Assembly (NCBI GenBank): GCA_002449575.1
Contig: DJXC01000162.1
Coordinates: 1 to 16,196 of the forward strand
Source of the DNA: Ruminococcus sp. UBA7014
GTDB taxonomy: Bacteria > Bacillota > Clostridia > Oscillospirales > Ruminococcaceae
Length of the DNA: 16,196 nt
Reading direction: 5' to 3'
Both the position numbers and the translations under genes were made by a program. The notes beneath the pieces are model-generated. The model saw nothing but the letters and a program-made list of their open reading frames with translations, was not told the DNA's origin and made no database searches. Below, piece by piece: positions 1-8,003 of this stretch. Every line of letters starts with the position of its first letter. Position 1 is the stretch's first letter.

Positions 1-33
1 ATAACAAGAAATCTGTCAAGCGGAATTTGAGCA

Positions 34-62
34 TTGACAAAAATTAAATTCAGAGTTATGAT
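34..62 (+). promoter_or_regulatory. Sigma-A promoter of the sugar transferase gene
   Basis: TTGACA (34-39) and TATGAT (57-62) are separated by 17 bp. Transcription would start near 69, leaving a leader of about 30 nt before the ATG at 100. This rules out the upstream in-frame ATG at 34, which lies inside the -35 region. Confidence 0.85.
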
Positions 63-99
63 AATAATATTGGAATGCGTTTTAAGGAGAAAAATTTTT

Positions 100-1467
100 A
101 TGGGTATAAAACATGACTTGCTTGTCAGAGGAGTAAAGCTGCTGAATGTGATAGCTGTGACAGTCCCGTTTCTGTGCGGCTGGCTGAAATATTACCGAGA
201 TTTGTTGTATCCGGGAGAACAGATGCAGAAAGAAGACGGGATAATTATTTTATTGTTTATGATATTCTATCTGGTATTCAGCAGAATTTACGATGCCTTT
301 CACTTGTCATTGCAGAGAATTTCAGAACTGACATATAGTCAGATGCTTGCAGCATTTTTCGCAGATGGGATTATGGGAATGATATTCAGTTTGCTTGGGC
401 GGAGGATTATCAATTTAGTGCCGTTGCTATTTTGTTTTCTGGGACAGACAGCATTTTCAGCATTATGGTCACTTCTGGCGCACAGATGGTATTTCAGAAA
501 ATTTCCACCCTTGCGGACAATCATTTTTTATCAGCAGGAAGAAAAAATGCAGAATCTGATTTCGGCATATGGAATGGATTTAAAATTTCAGGTAGTGAAA
601 ACCTGTGCTGTACAGGAGTTTTTAAAGCAGGGGCTTTCTGTGATAGATGACAGCATTCAGACAGTATTTATCTGTGATTTGCAGAGTCATGAAAGAAACA
701 GGATTCTGAAATACTGTATCGAAAACCGGAAAATTGCCTATATCATTCCAGAAACGGGAGATTTGCTGATGAGCAGTGCAAGGACAATGCATATGTTTCA
801 TCTGCCGCTGATGCGTGCGGAAAGATACCAGCCTGTTCCGGAATATATTATTATGAAGCGGATATTTGATATTCTGATTTCCGGAATGGGACTGATTTTA
901 TTATCACCATTGATGCTGATAATTGCAGGAATCGTGAAAGCGGACGGCGGTACAGTATTTTACAGGCAGACAAGACTGACAAAAGACGGCAGAAAATTTC
1001 AGATTCTGAAATTCAGGTCTATGCGTCCGGATGCGGAAAAAGATGGAATTGCCCGGCTTTCTTCCGGGAAAGTAGATAAGCGGATTACAGTAGCAGGTAA
1101 ATTTCTCCGACGGTTTCGGCTGGATGAACTGCCGCAGTTGTTCAATATTCTGAAAGGCGAAATGTCTGTTGTAGGACCTCGTCCGGAACGTCCGGAAATT
1201 GCAGCACAATATGAAGCAGAACTTCCGGAGTTCCGGCTGAGATTGCAGGCAAAAGCCGGGCTGACAGGCTATGCACAAGTGTATGGAAAATATAATTCCA
1301 CACCATATGATAAATTACAGATGGATTTGATGTATCTGGCACACCCCAGTATCATTCAGGATATCAAGATTTGTTTTGCGACTGTCAAGATTCTGTTCCT
1401 GCCGGAAAGCACGGAGGGAATTGACGAAAATGCCGTGACAGCACAGCAAAATCATAAAAATAAGTAA
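100..1467 (+). CDS. Polyprenyl-phosphate sugar-1-phosphate transferase (exopolysaccharide/capsule initiation)
   Basis: The protein has 455 aa. Four hydrophobic segments lie within about the first 130 residues, followed by a soluble CoA-binding-like middle region. The C-terminal bacterial sugar transferase domain (about residues 252-440) opens with a membrane helix at 262-283. Family signatures are visible: KFRSMR (304-309), DELPQ (342-346), GEMSVVGPRPE (ending at 363) and a KAGLTGYAQ stretch. Members of this family (WbaP/CpsE/EpsL type) move a sugar-1-phosphate from a nucleotide sugar to undecaprenyl phosphate at the inner face of the membrane, the first step of surface polysaccharide synthesis. 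The sugar cannot be read from the sequence. Start chosen at ATG 100 because AAGGAG lies at 84-89 and the promoter is at 34-62. No other polysaccharide genes are in the window; the rest of such a locus may lie upstream. No hairpin terminator is seen after the stop. Confidence 0.92.
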   Translation: MGIKHDLLVRGVKLLNVIAVTVPFLCGWLKYYRDLLYPGEQMQKEDGIIILLFMIFYLVFSRIYDAFHLSLQRISELTYSQMLAAFFADGIMGMIFSLLGRRIINLVPLLFCFLGQTAFSALWSLLAHRWYFRKFPPLRTIIFYQQEEKMQNLISAYGMDLKFQVVKTCAVQEFLKQGLSVIDDSIQTVFICDLQSHERNRILKYCIENRKIAYIIPETGDLLMSSARTMHMFHLPLMRAERYQPVPEYIIMKRIFDILISGMGLILLSPLMLIIAGIVKADGGTVFYRQTRLTKDGRKFQILKFRSMRPDAEKDGIARLSSGKVDKRITVAGKFLRRFRLDELPQLFNILKGEMSVVGPRPERPEIAAQYEAELPEFRLRLQAKAGLTGYAQVYGKYNSTPYDKLQMDLMYLAHPSIIQDIKICFATVKILFLPESTEGIDENAVTAQQNHKNK

Positions 1468-1522
1468 AAAGTTATCAGTTCAGATTGTAACAGGCTATTG
1501 AAAACAACTATAAATAAAAATG

Positions 1523-1551
1523 TTGACAATCAAAGGATTTTGTGTTATAAT
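1523..1551 (+). promoter_or_regulatory. Sigma-A promoter of the ECF S-component gene
   Basis: TTGACA (1523-1528), 17-bp spacer, TATAAT (1546-1551). The leader to the ATG at 1607 is only about 50 nt, too short to hold a vitamin riboswitch such as FMN or TPP, so no riboswitch is called. Confidence 0.85.
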
Positions 1552-1606
1552 AGTTATCGTCAGATTTAGATAATTATGATAAGAATATTTTTTGAGGTGA
1601 TATGTT

Positions 1607-2125
1607 ATGAAACAGAATCGACATCTTCGACAGCTAACATTAGCAGCTTTGCTGGCGGCATTTACAACCGTTGCAACATTATTGATTCAGATACCCACAC
1701 CAACAAAAGGATATTTAAATTTAGGAGATTGTTTTGTAAATATTTCAGCATGGCTTCTGGGCGGTGTTTATGGAACGGCTGCCGCCGGAATCGGTTCGGC
1801 ACTGGCGGACGTGATTTCAGGCTATTTTGTCTATGCGCCTGTAACACTGGTAATTAAAGCTTTCATGGCACTGGCATCTTTTCATATTTATCAGAAACTC
1901 AGCGAAAAACATGATACATTCCGTGCAAGAATTGCCGCTGCCTGCATTGCAGAAGTCATTATGATAATCGGTTATGCCGGATTTGAAGCTGTGATGTATC
2001 AGTCCCTGATAACCTCTTTACTGGGAATGCCGTCAAATCTGGTACAGGGCATTATGGGGGCAGCTTCTTCTGTAACGTTGTATGAACTTGTGATAAAGCG
2101 CATTCCGCATCTGAATGCGAAATAA
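1607..2125 (+). CDS. ECF transporter S component (substrate-binding membrane subunit)
   Basis: This 172-aa, very hydrophobic protein has about five or six membrane segments. It carries the GYLNLGD ... GSALADVISGYFVYAP ... IKAF pattern of the Pfam ECF riboflavin-type S-component group (PF07155-like). S components bind a vitamin or similar micronutrient at the outer face and work with a shared EcfA-EcfA'-EcfT energy module, which is not encoded here, so this would be a group II (shared module) system. The substrate cannot be fixed; riboflavin or a pyridoxine-type vitamin is plausible by family. Start at ATG 1607, with GAGGTGA at 1594-1600. The gene stands alone, with its own promoter and a strong terminator at 2141-2167. 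Confidence 0.88.
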   Translation: MKQNRHLRQLTLAALLAAFTTVATLLIQIPTPTKGYLNLGDCFVNISAWLLGGVYGTAAAGIGSALADVISGYFVYAPVTLVIKAFMALASFHIYQKLSEKHDTFRARIAAACIAEVIMIIGYAGFEAVMYQSLITSLLGMPSNLVQGIMGAASSVTLYELVIKRIPHLNAK

Positions 2126-2140
2126 TTTTTGATGATATTA

Positions 2141-2167
2141 AAACGGACAGAAATCTGTCCGTTTTTT
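2141..2167 (+). terminator. Rho-independent terminator of the ECF S-component gene
   Basis: A 10-bp stem, AAACGGACAG (2141-2150) with CTGTCCGTTT (2155-2164), has a 4-nt AAAT loop and a T-run to 2167. Confidence 0.92.
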
Positions 2168-2192
2168 CTGTGTAAAATTCATGAAAATCATA

Positions 2193-2221
2193 TTGACTAA
2201 TCCCGGAAATTATGTTATAAT
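2193..2221 (+). promoter_or_regulatory. Sigma-A promoter of the acidic-repeat/HTH gene
   Basis: TTGACT (2193-2198), 17-bp spacer, TATAAT (2216-2221), with a TG-type extended -10 (TGTTATAAT). Confidence 0.82.
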
Positions 2222-2289
2222 ATAAAAGAATAGCATCTGTATGGCACAGGATATTCATATATGTATATGGCACAAAAAGGAGAACTCAC

Positions 2290-4098
2290 ATGAAAAATGA
2301 AAAAAAGAATAATGCACAGATGAAATCGAATCCGATTCCAGATTTGCCCGAAGTGCCTTCTATTTCTAATATTGATACGCTGGAACTGGAAGATATGGCA
2401 AATTCGTTCCCGTTTACCGAAATGCAGGGAGCAGAGCCGGAAGCTGTGCTGGATATTCCGTCTTTTTCCGGTCTGGATACGCTGGACATGGATTCGGCTG
2501 CGCAAACAATAGATGATTTGGAAGAAACTGTCCGGAAAGAAAATCTGCCGGAAATCCCCACTTTTTCTTCTGAACAACAGGAAGAGAAAAAAGAAGAAAT
2601 TCAAATACCATCCTTTGCAGATGAAACCGATTTTGAAAATAAAAATACAGAACTGGTTTCCGAAATTCTGGAATTTTCAGAACTTCCTACAGATACAGAA
2701 AATCTGGAAATACCGTCTTTTGCAGATGAAGGAGAAACAGACAGAACAAAGTCAGAGATGGAAAACCTTCCGGAAATTTCTGCTTTCTTTAATTTTGATA
2801 ACACAAAGGTAAAAACAGTTGCTGAAGTGCCGGAACGCCCTGACGAAGAATTTCAGGGAGATTTGAGCGAAGCCGCTAAAGATATTCTGCCACTGATTCC
2901 GTCTGTTCTGGATTTGAATGAGGTGGATATGCTTTCCATGCCCAGCAATGTCAATGATAATGCACCCCTTCTTGATGAAGATGCAGATTATCTGCCGGAA
3001 ATCCCTTCTGTGACTGACTGGGACAAACAGGAAAAACACGAGGCTGCACCGCCACTTCCGGAATTTGATGAGGAAACAGAAGATTTTCTTACACCTATGA
3101 CAGAAGAAATGCTTGCAGAAGAAGAAATTGTCTATGTGGAAGAAATGCCCCTTTCTGTCAAAGCAAAAAACAGCCTGCTCCGTGGACATATCCGCAGTTC
3201 CCGTCAGCTTGTGCAGACAGAAGAAGAAACACTCCGGACTATTCCGCATATGGATGAAAAAACATTGCAGGAAATTGTGAATTATAAAGAAGCCAAGGCA
3301 AATCCGGTATATCCTGAAGTCAAGCCTGTTCCAAAAGAAGTCACTGCCTATCTGGATGAGTTTATAGAAGAACTTGCTGACCTGAATATTGAACAGTCCC
3401 GACAGCGTGCGCTGAAATTATATCTTTGTGCCAATCTGCCCGAAAAAAACCGTACAAAAGAAAATTGCTGGAATACATGGTATCGTGAAAAACATGTCCG
3501 GACACTGCTGGATAAGTATATCACTAAGCTTATCAGCAATCGTCAGATGTCCGGACTCTCAGAAGTGATGCTCCGGGAAGACATGCCCGCTTCTATGGAT
3601 AAGAAAATTCTGACCGAAATTTTGCAGGAAATGAAAGAAAATGAAAGAATTCACGAAACTAGGGGAGATTATTATATTTTAAAATATCCGCCCGTACTGG
3701 AATTCCTTGCTGAAAATACAGAAGAAAAAGAACTGCATATTGATGTGCTGCGTTTCCGTATGCAGGGGAACAGTCTTGCAGAAATTTCCAAAAAAACAGG
3801 ATATTCCAAGGAACATGTCACCAGAGTTCAAAACAAGCTTCTGCGCATGATTCAGAAACTTTGTCTGATTAACAGTACTTCTGTTTATGAAGAACGGTTC
3901 AGACCTCTCTTTGAACGCTATAATCTGAGCAGCGAAATTTTTACAGCACTGACAAAAGAACCGTTTGAAGTGTATCAGTATCTTTCCATGATTTCCATTC
4001 CCGGCAGTGCCAAGCCCGAAGAAATGAAATATGACTTTGGTGTGCCGGACTGGGTGCGGGCTGCATGGAAAGAATATCAGGAACAGAAAAAATCTTGA
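2290..4098 (+). CDS. Acidic proline-motif repeat protein with C-terminal sigma-like helix-turn-helix, function unknown
   Basis: I do not recognise this 602-aa protein. The first 260 residues or so are acidic, probably disordered, and built from about eight degenerate copies of an [LI]PE[IV]PS[FIV] motif, often followed by a DTLELED-like stretch. Examples are LPEVPSIS, LDIPSFSG, LPEIPTFS, IQIPSFAD, LEIPSFAD, LPLIPSVL and LPEIPSVT. Residues from about 355 on are alpha-helical and globular-looking. A winged-helix-like part (DYYILKYPPVLEFL, about 460-473) is followed by an HTH (about 488-522, including GNSLAEISKKTGYSKEHVTRVQNKLL). That HTH resembles sigma region 4 or related regulators. No signal peptide or membrane segment is visible. 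Start at ATG 2290 with AAGGAG at 2277-2282. The inferred role is a DNA-binding or scaffold protein; the repeats look like short linear docking motifs. The gene has its own promoter, and the next promoter overlaps its stop codon. Confidence 0.85.
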   Translation: MKNEKKNNAQMKSNPIPDLPEVPSISNIDTLELEDMANSFPFTEMQGAEPEAVLDIPSFSGLDTLDMDSAAQTIDDLEETVRKENLPEIPTFSSEQQEEKKEEIQIPSFADETDFENKNTELVSEILEFSELPTDTENLEIPSFADEGETDRTKSEMENLPEISAFFNFDNTKVKTVAEVPERPDEEFQGDLSEAAKDILPLIPSVLDLNEVDMLSMPSNVNDNAPLLDEDADYLPEIPSVTDWDKQEKHEAAPPLPEFDEETEDFLTPMTEEMLAEEEIVYVEEMPLSVKAKNSLLRGHIRSSRQLVQTEEETLRTIPHMDEKTLQEIVNYKEAKANPVYPEVKPVPKEVTAYLDEFIEELADLNIEQSRQRALKLYLCANLPEKNRTKENCWNTWYREKHVRTLLDKYITKLISNRQMSGLSEVMLREDMPASMDKKILTEILQEMKENERIHETRGDYYILKYPPVLEFLAENTEEKELHIDVLRFRMQGNSLAEISKKTGYSKEHVTRVQNKLLRMIQKLCLINSTSVYEERFRPLFERYNLSSEIFTALTKEPFEVYQYLSMISIPGSAKPEEMKYDFGVPDWVRAAWKEYQEQKKS

Positions 4099-4123
4099 CA
4101 GTTTCCTTGTCTTGTGATATAAT
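4095..4123 (+). promoter_or_regulatory. Sigma-A promoter of pheST, overlapping the upstream stop codon
   Basis: TTGACA (4095-4100) contains the TGA stop (4096-4098) of the preceding gene. A 17-bp spacer follows, then TATAAT (4118-4123). The leader to the TTG start at 4170 is about 40 nt, so there is no room for a T-box or a leader-peptide attenuator, the usual controls of pheST in Firmicutes and enterics respectively. Confidence 0.85.
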
Positions 4124-4169
4124 ATTAAAGTTCTAAGTTTGATTTATTTTCAGAAATGGAGGAATTATT

Positions 4170-5207
4170 TTGAAAGAAAAACTCGAAGAACTTCTGCGGG
4201 AAGGCAAGGAGAAAATTCTTGCTGCCGGCACAGAAAATGCCCTTCAGGAAGTGAAGGCTTCCTTGCTGGGAAAACAGGGTTCTTTAACAGAAATCATGAA
4301 GGAAATGCCGAAACTCGACAAATCCGAACGCCCGGAAATCGGACGTATTGTCAACGAAATCAAGAACAAACTGACAGGTCTGGTAGAACAGAAACGTGAG
4401 GAACTTGTGCTGAAAGCATCAGAAATTCCAGCTGATTTTGATGTTACTGTCCCCGGTACTGCTCCGTCAGGCGGCGGACTGCACCCTATTACACAAATGT
4501 GTTATGACCTCAATGATGCATTCCGTTCTATGGGCTTTGAAATCTATGAAGAAGAAGATATTACCAGTGAATTATATGCTTTTGATAAGCTGAATTTCCC
4601 CCCGAATCATCCGGCTCGTGAAAGTATGGATACTTACTGGCTGGAAGGTCATGACACGGGTGCAACCAATGAAAAACTGTGCCTTCGTCCACACCTGACA
4701 GGCGGAAGCGTCCGCTATATGCAGACACATAAACCGCCTTACCGGTTTGTATATCCTGGCAGAGTTTACAGAAATGAAACGACAGATGCACGTCATGAAA
4801 GAGCGTTTTTCCAGTATGAAGCCCTGATTGTGGATAAGAATATTGACTTTGCTTCCGGAAAAATTATGCTCCAGAGTGTGCTTTCCAAAGTATTCGGCAG
4901 AGAAGTGCCTGTCAGAATGCGAATCGGATTTTTCCCGTTTGTAGAACCCGGCTTTGAAATTGATATGGGCTGTCTGGTTTGTGGCGGCAAAGGATGCAGC
5001 GTTTGTAAAAATGTCGGCTGGATTGAAATCATGCCGGGCGGTACACCTCACCCGAATGTACTCCGTGCAGCCGGTCTGAATCCGGATGAATTTACAGGTT
5101 TCTATGTTAACATTGGTCTTGACCGTCTTGTTATGATGCGTTACGGTGTAGATGATGTGCGTCTGTTCCACAGTGCTGACCTGAGATTCTTGCAGCAGTT
5201 CAAATAA
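4170..5207 (+). CDS. pheS: Phenylalanyl-tRNA synthetase alpha subunit
   Basis: This is the 345-aa catalytic subunit of the (alpha-beta)2 enzyme that charges tRNA-Phe in the cytoplasm; its length is typical. An N-terminal coiled-coil arm (about 1-90) is followed by the class II catalytic core. That core contains HPITQMCYDLNDAF, a motif 2 region around 197-217 (GRVYRNE ... RAFFQYE), the FFPFVEPGFEID strand, and motif 3 (GLDRLVMMRYG, about 316-326). Four cysteines in CLVCGGKGCSVC (268, 271, 276, 279) form a zinc-knuckle-like cluster, a variant seen in a number of bacterial PheS proteins. The motif 2 stretch (NETTDARHERAFFQYE) differs from the common bacterial form, where RRDADVTHSPMFHQ-like residues are usual. 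The start codon is TTG at 4170, supported by GGAGG at 4158-4162; no in-frame ATG fits. pheT follows after 15 nt. Confidence 0.96.
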   Translation: MKEKLEELLREGKEKILAAGTENALQEVKASLLGKQGSLTEIMKEMPKLDKSERPEIGRIVNEIKNKLTGLVEQKREELVLKASEIPADFDVTVPGTAPSGGGLHPITQMCYDLNDAFRSMGFEIYEEEDITSELYAFDKLNFPPNHPARESMDTYWLEGHDTGATNEKLCLRPHLTGGSVRYMQTHKPPYRFVYPGRVYRNETTDARHERAFFQYEALIVDKNIDFASGKIMLQSVLSKVFGREVPVRMRIGFFPFVEPGFEIDMGCLVCGGKGCSVCKNVGWIEIMPGGTPHPNVLRAAGLNPDEFTGFYVNIGLDRLVMMRYGVDDVRLFHSADLRFLQQFK

Positions 5208-5222
5208 CGGGAGGAAAAAATC

Positions 5223-7667
5223 ATGAAATTATCGTTAAACTGGATTAAAGACTATGTCGCCATTCCGGACGATATGGACCTGAAGAAGCTTGCCTATGAT
5301 TTGACAATGTCTACTGTAGAAGTAGAAGATGTCAGACCTCTGGCAGCAAGCTTTGATAAATTAATTGTCGGCATAATTCAGGAAGTTTTGCCGCATCCGA
5401 ATGCGGATAAGCTTCGTATCTGCAAGACAGATATTGGAAACGGCGAAATCAAGGACATTGTCTGCGGTGGTGCAAACCTTGCAAAAGGTATGAGAGTTGC
5501 GGTCGCTTGTCCGGGTGCAGTTGTACGTTGGCACGGTGAGGGCGAACCGGTTGTCATTAAGAATGCAAAACTTCGTGGAGTAGAAAGTTTCGGCATGATT
5601 TGCGCTTCTTCTGAAATCGGACTGGCTGACCTGTTTCCGGCAAAGGAAGAAGCAGAAATTACAGATTTGTCCGCATTTGACGTGCCTGCCGGAACTCCCC
5701 TTGCAGATGCACTTGACCTGAATGATATCATTCTGGAAATTGATAATAAGTCTATGACAAACCGTCCGGATTTATGGGGACATTACGGAATTGCAAGAGA
5801 AATTGCAGCACTGTATCATCTTCCGCTGAAAGAAATCAAGAAATTTGATGCTTCCGGTATTCCGGCAATGAAAGTAGAAGTGCAGGATTCTGAAAGATGT
5901 CCCAGATATATCGGTGCAGAAATTGACCATCTTTCTGTCAAGCCTGCACCCTACCAGATGCAGAACAGAATCTGGAAAGTGGGTATGCGTCCGATTAATG
6001 CACTTGTAGATATTACAAATTATGTGATGCTGGCAACTGGTCAGCCGACACATGCATTTGATGCTGACCATATCAAAGGAAATATTATTGTCCGCCGTGC
6101 AGCTGACAAGGAAGAACTGCTTCTGCTGAATGAGAAAAAACTGGAACTGACTCCTGATGATTTAGTCATTGCTGATACAGAAAGTCCGGTTGGTCTGGCT
6201 GGTGTAATGGGCGGGTCAAAAGATTCCGTTCTGCCGGAAACAAACAGAGTGATTCTGGAAGTTGCCAATTTCAATGCAGCAGGCATCAGAAGAACTGCAC
6301 TCAGATATGAAAACAGAACAGAAGCTTCTGCAAGATATGAAAAGGCAATTGACCCGGAACGCTGTGAACAGGCACTTTCTATGGCAATGGAATTATTCCG
6401 TGAAATTTATCCGGAAATGGAAATTAAGGCGTTTTCGGACACTTATCCGGAAAAGCTGGTGCAGAAGGAAATTGATGTGCCTGTCAGCTGGCTGGAGCAT
6501 CGTCTTGGCAAGGAATTTTCTCAGGAGACTTTGACAAATCTGCTTGGCAGACTGGGCTTTACAGTGGCATTTGACGGCGATAATATGCATGTCATTGTTC
6601 CGACATGGCGTTCTACAGGAGATATTTCGATTAAAGATGATGTCATGGAAGAAGTTGCCCGTATGTACGGGTATGAGAACTTTGACGGCGAAAAAATTAC
6701 CACTTCTTTCACGGGTGCAATCAATCAGCTGGAAATTGATTTGGAACGCAAAATCAAAGAATATCTGGCATTCCGCTGCGGAATGCAGGAAGTATTCACT
6801 TATCCGTGGATGGATGACCAGTATATTCATGCAGTACTGGGCAGTACAGAAGGAATGCTGGCAATTTCGACACCGCCCTCCCCGACAGAAAAGTTTATCC
6901 GTTCGTCACTTCTGCCGAATCTGGTAAAGGCAGTTTCAGAAAATTTAAGATATTACAGTGAATTCTCAATTTTCGAGGGTGCAAGAGTATTTTTTGACCG
7001 GAATTATGTTTCCGATTATGATGAAACAGAAAAGCTGCCGGAACAGAGAAAGCATATCGGCGGTGCATTCACAGGCGATTATAAGAATATCAATGCATTG
7101 TTCCGTCAGGCAAAGGGTGTACTGGAAAACATGTCACGTTATACACACATGGAAGCATTACATTTTCAGCAGGAAATCAAGCCTGTCTGGGCGGATGATG
7201 TTGTATGGCTGAATCTGTTCCGTGATGATGTAAAAGTCGGTGATTTTGCGCTGCTGTCCAAAAAAGCAGCTCTGGAATCCGGGATTAAAAACAATGCGGT
7301 TCTGCTGTTTGAGATAGACATCGAACTGCTGAAGCCGTTTACTTCCAGAACCAATACATTCACACATTTGCCGGAATATCCGCTTATGGATTATGATTTG
7401 TCCATGCTGGTGGAAGATACTGTCAAGTGGGAAGAAATCAAAGATGTCATTCTGTCCAAGAAAAAACAGGGCAGTGTATTGCAGTCTGTTTCATTCGTAG
7501 AAGAATATAAGGGAAAACAAGTCCCGGCAGGCAAGAAATCTGTAACCGTCCGGCTGGTAATCGGTTCTCTGGAAAAGACCCTGACTTCCAATGAAATTGA
7601 AGCCTGTGCTGAAAGTATAACAAAAGTTCTGCGCAAGAAGTTAAATGCAGAACTGCGCTCAAAATAA
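5223..7667 (+). CDS. pheT: Phenylalanyl-tRNA synthetase beta subunit
   Basis: This 814-aa subunit is slightly longer than the usual 800 or so. Domains in order: an N-terminal region with a tRNA-binding OB-fold (about 40-150, with PHPNADKLRIC), the B3/B4 domain (about 200-380) that in this family houses editing of mischarged Tyr-tRNA-Phe, B5 (about 400-480, with DDVMEEVARMYGY just after it), a catalytic-like core without catalytic residues, and a C-terminal ferredoxin-fold anticodon-binding domain (about 720-812) that recognises the tRNA-Phe anticodon. Start at ATG 5223, preceded by GGGAGG (5209-5214). It is co-transcribed with pheS from the promoter at 4095 and ends at the terminator at 7684-7715. 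Confidence 0.97.
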   Translation: MKLSLNWIKDYVAIPDDMDLKKLAYDLTMSTVEVEDVRPLAASFDKLIVGIIQEVLPHPNADKLRICKTDIGNGEIKDIVCGGANLAKGMRVAVACPGAVVRWHGEGEPVVIKNAKLRGVESFGMICASSEIGLADLFPAKEEAEITDLSAFDVPAGTPLADALDLNDIILEIDNKSMTNRPDLWGHYGIAREIAALYHLPLKEIKKFDASGIPAMKVEVQDSERCPRYIGAEIDHLSVKPAPYQMQNRIWKVGMRPINALVDITNYVMLATGQPTHAFDADHIKGNIIVRRAADKEELLLLNEKKLELTPDDLVIADTESPVGLAGVMGGSKDSVLPETNRVILEVANFNAAGIRRTALRYENRTEASARYEKAIDPERCEQALSMAMELFREIYPEMEIKAFSDTYPEKLVQKEIDVPVSWLEHRLGKEFSQETLTNLLGRLGFTVAFDGDNMHVIVPTWRSTGDISIKDDVMEEVARMYGYENFDGEKITTSFTGAINQLEIDLERKIKEYLAFRCGMQEVFTYPWMDDQYIHAVLGSTEGMLAISTPPSPTEKFIRSSLLPNLVKAVSENLRYYSEFSIFEGARVFFDRNYVSDYDETEKLPEQRKHIGGAFTGDYKNINALFRQAKGVLENMSRYTHMEALHFQQEIKPVWADDVVWLNLFRDDVKVGDFALLSKKAALESGIKNNAVLLFEIDIELLKPFTSRTNTFTHLPEYPLMDYDLSMLVEDTVKWEEIKDVILSKKKQGSVLQSVSFVEEYKGKQVPAGKKSVTVRLVIGSLEKTLTSNEIEACAESITKVLRKKLNAELRSK

Positions 7668-7683
7668 AAAATTATGAAAAATT

Positions 7684-7715
7684 TACACTCTCCGGATTTC
7701 GGAGAGTGTATTTTT
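7684..7715 (+). terminator. Rho-independent terminator of pheST
   Basis: A perfect 11-bp stem, TACACTCTCCG (7684-7694) with CGGAGAGTGTA (7700-7710), has a 5-nt loop and is followed by TTTTT. Confidence 0.95.
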
Positions 7716-7738
7716 GTCAGAAATTCATAAAAAATACA

Positions 7739-7767
7739 TTGACTTTGTAAAAGAACTATGATATAAT
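7739..7767 (+). promoter_or_regulatory. Sigma-A promoter of the coiled-coil operon
   Basis: TTGACT (7739-7744), 17-bp spacer, TATAAT (7762-7767). Confidence 0.82.
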
Positions 7768-7810
7768 AAAAATACAGACTGCTGAAAATTACTCAGAACG
7801 GAGGATGATT

Positions 7811-7987
7811 ATGGAAAAAACTGTAACAAAAGAAGAAATCCGCCAGCTGACAGAAAAGGCTCTGAAACTTGCAGATTCCCTTACAGAAGATATGAATGCA
7901 CAGCGGCAGGATTCCGAAAAATATAAAGAAAAATATGATAATGTCCTGAAAAGAGTGAAAGCTCTGCTCGATTCCGAAAAATCATGA
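7811..7987 (+). CDS. Small coiled-coil protein, function unknown
   Basis: This 58-aa, highly charged, all-helical protein (starting MEKTVTKEEIRQLTEKALKL) has heptad-like spacing of Leu/Ile/Val, so a short coiled coil is expected. I do not recognise the family. Start chosen at ATG 7811 because GGAGG (7800-7804) is 6 nt upstream; the in-frame ATG at 7805 directly abuts the ribosome site and is unlikely to be used. The gene is first in an operon with a long coiled-coil protein 16 nt downstream, so the two may pack together. ZapA-like cell-division proteins are also small coiled coils, but no ZapA signature is visible. Confidence 0.75.
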   Translation: MEKTVTKEEIRQLTEKALKLADSLTEDMNAQRQDSEKYKEKYDNVLKRVKALLDSEKS

Positions 7988-8003
7988 AAGTGAGGTCTGA
8001 CTG

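Noticed and set aside
34..99. Upstream ATG at 34 as start of the sugar transferase
   Set aside because: It lies in the -35 region and has no ribosome site; ATG 100 has AAGGAG at proper spacing.
1552..1606. Riboswitch upstream of the ECF S component
   Set aside because: The leader is only about 50 nt and shows no conserved riboswitch core.
7805..7810. ATG 7805 as start of the small coiled-coil gene
   Set aside because: It directly abuts GGAGG, leaving no spacing; ATG 7811 is suitably placed.
7811..7987. ZapA cell-division protein
   Set aside because: The location downstream of pheT recalls zapA in some Firmicutes, but the 58-aa protein is too short and lacks ZapA-like sequence.
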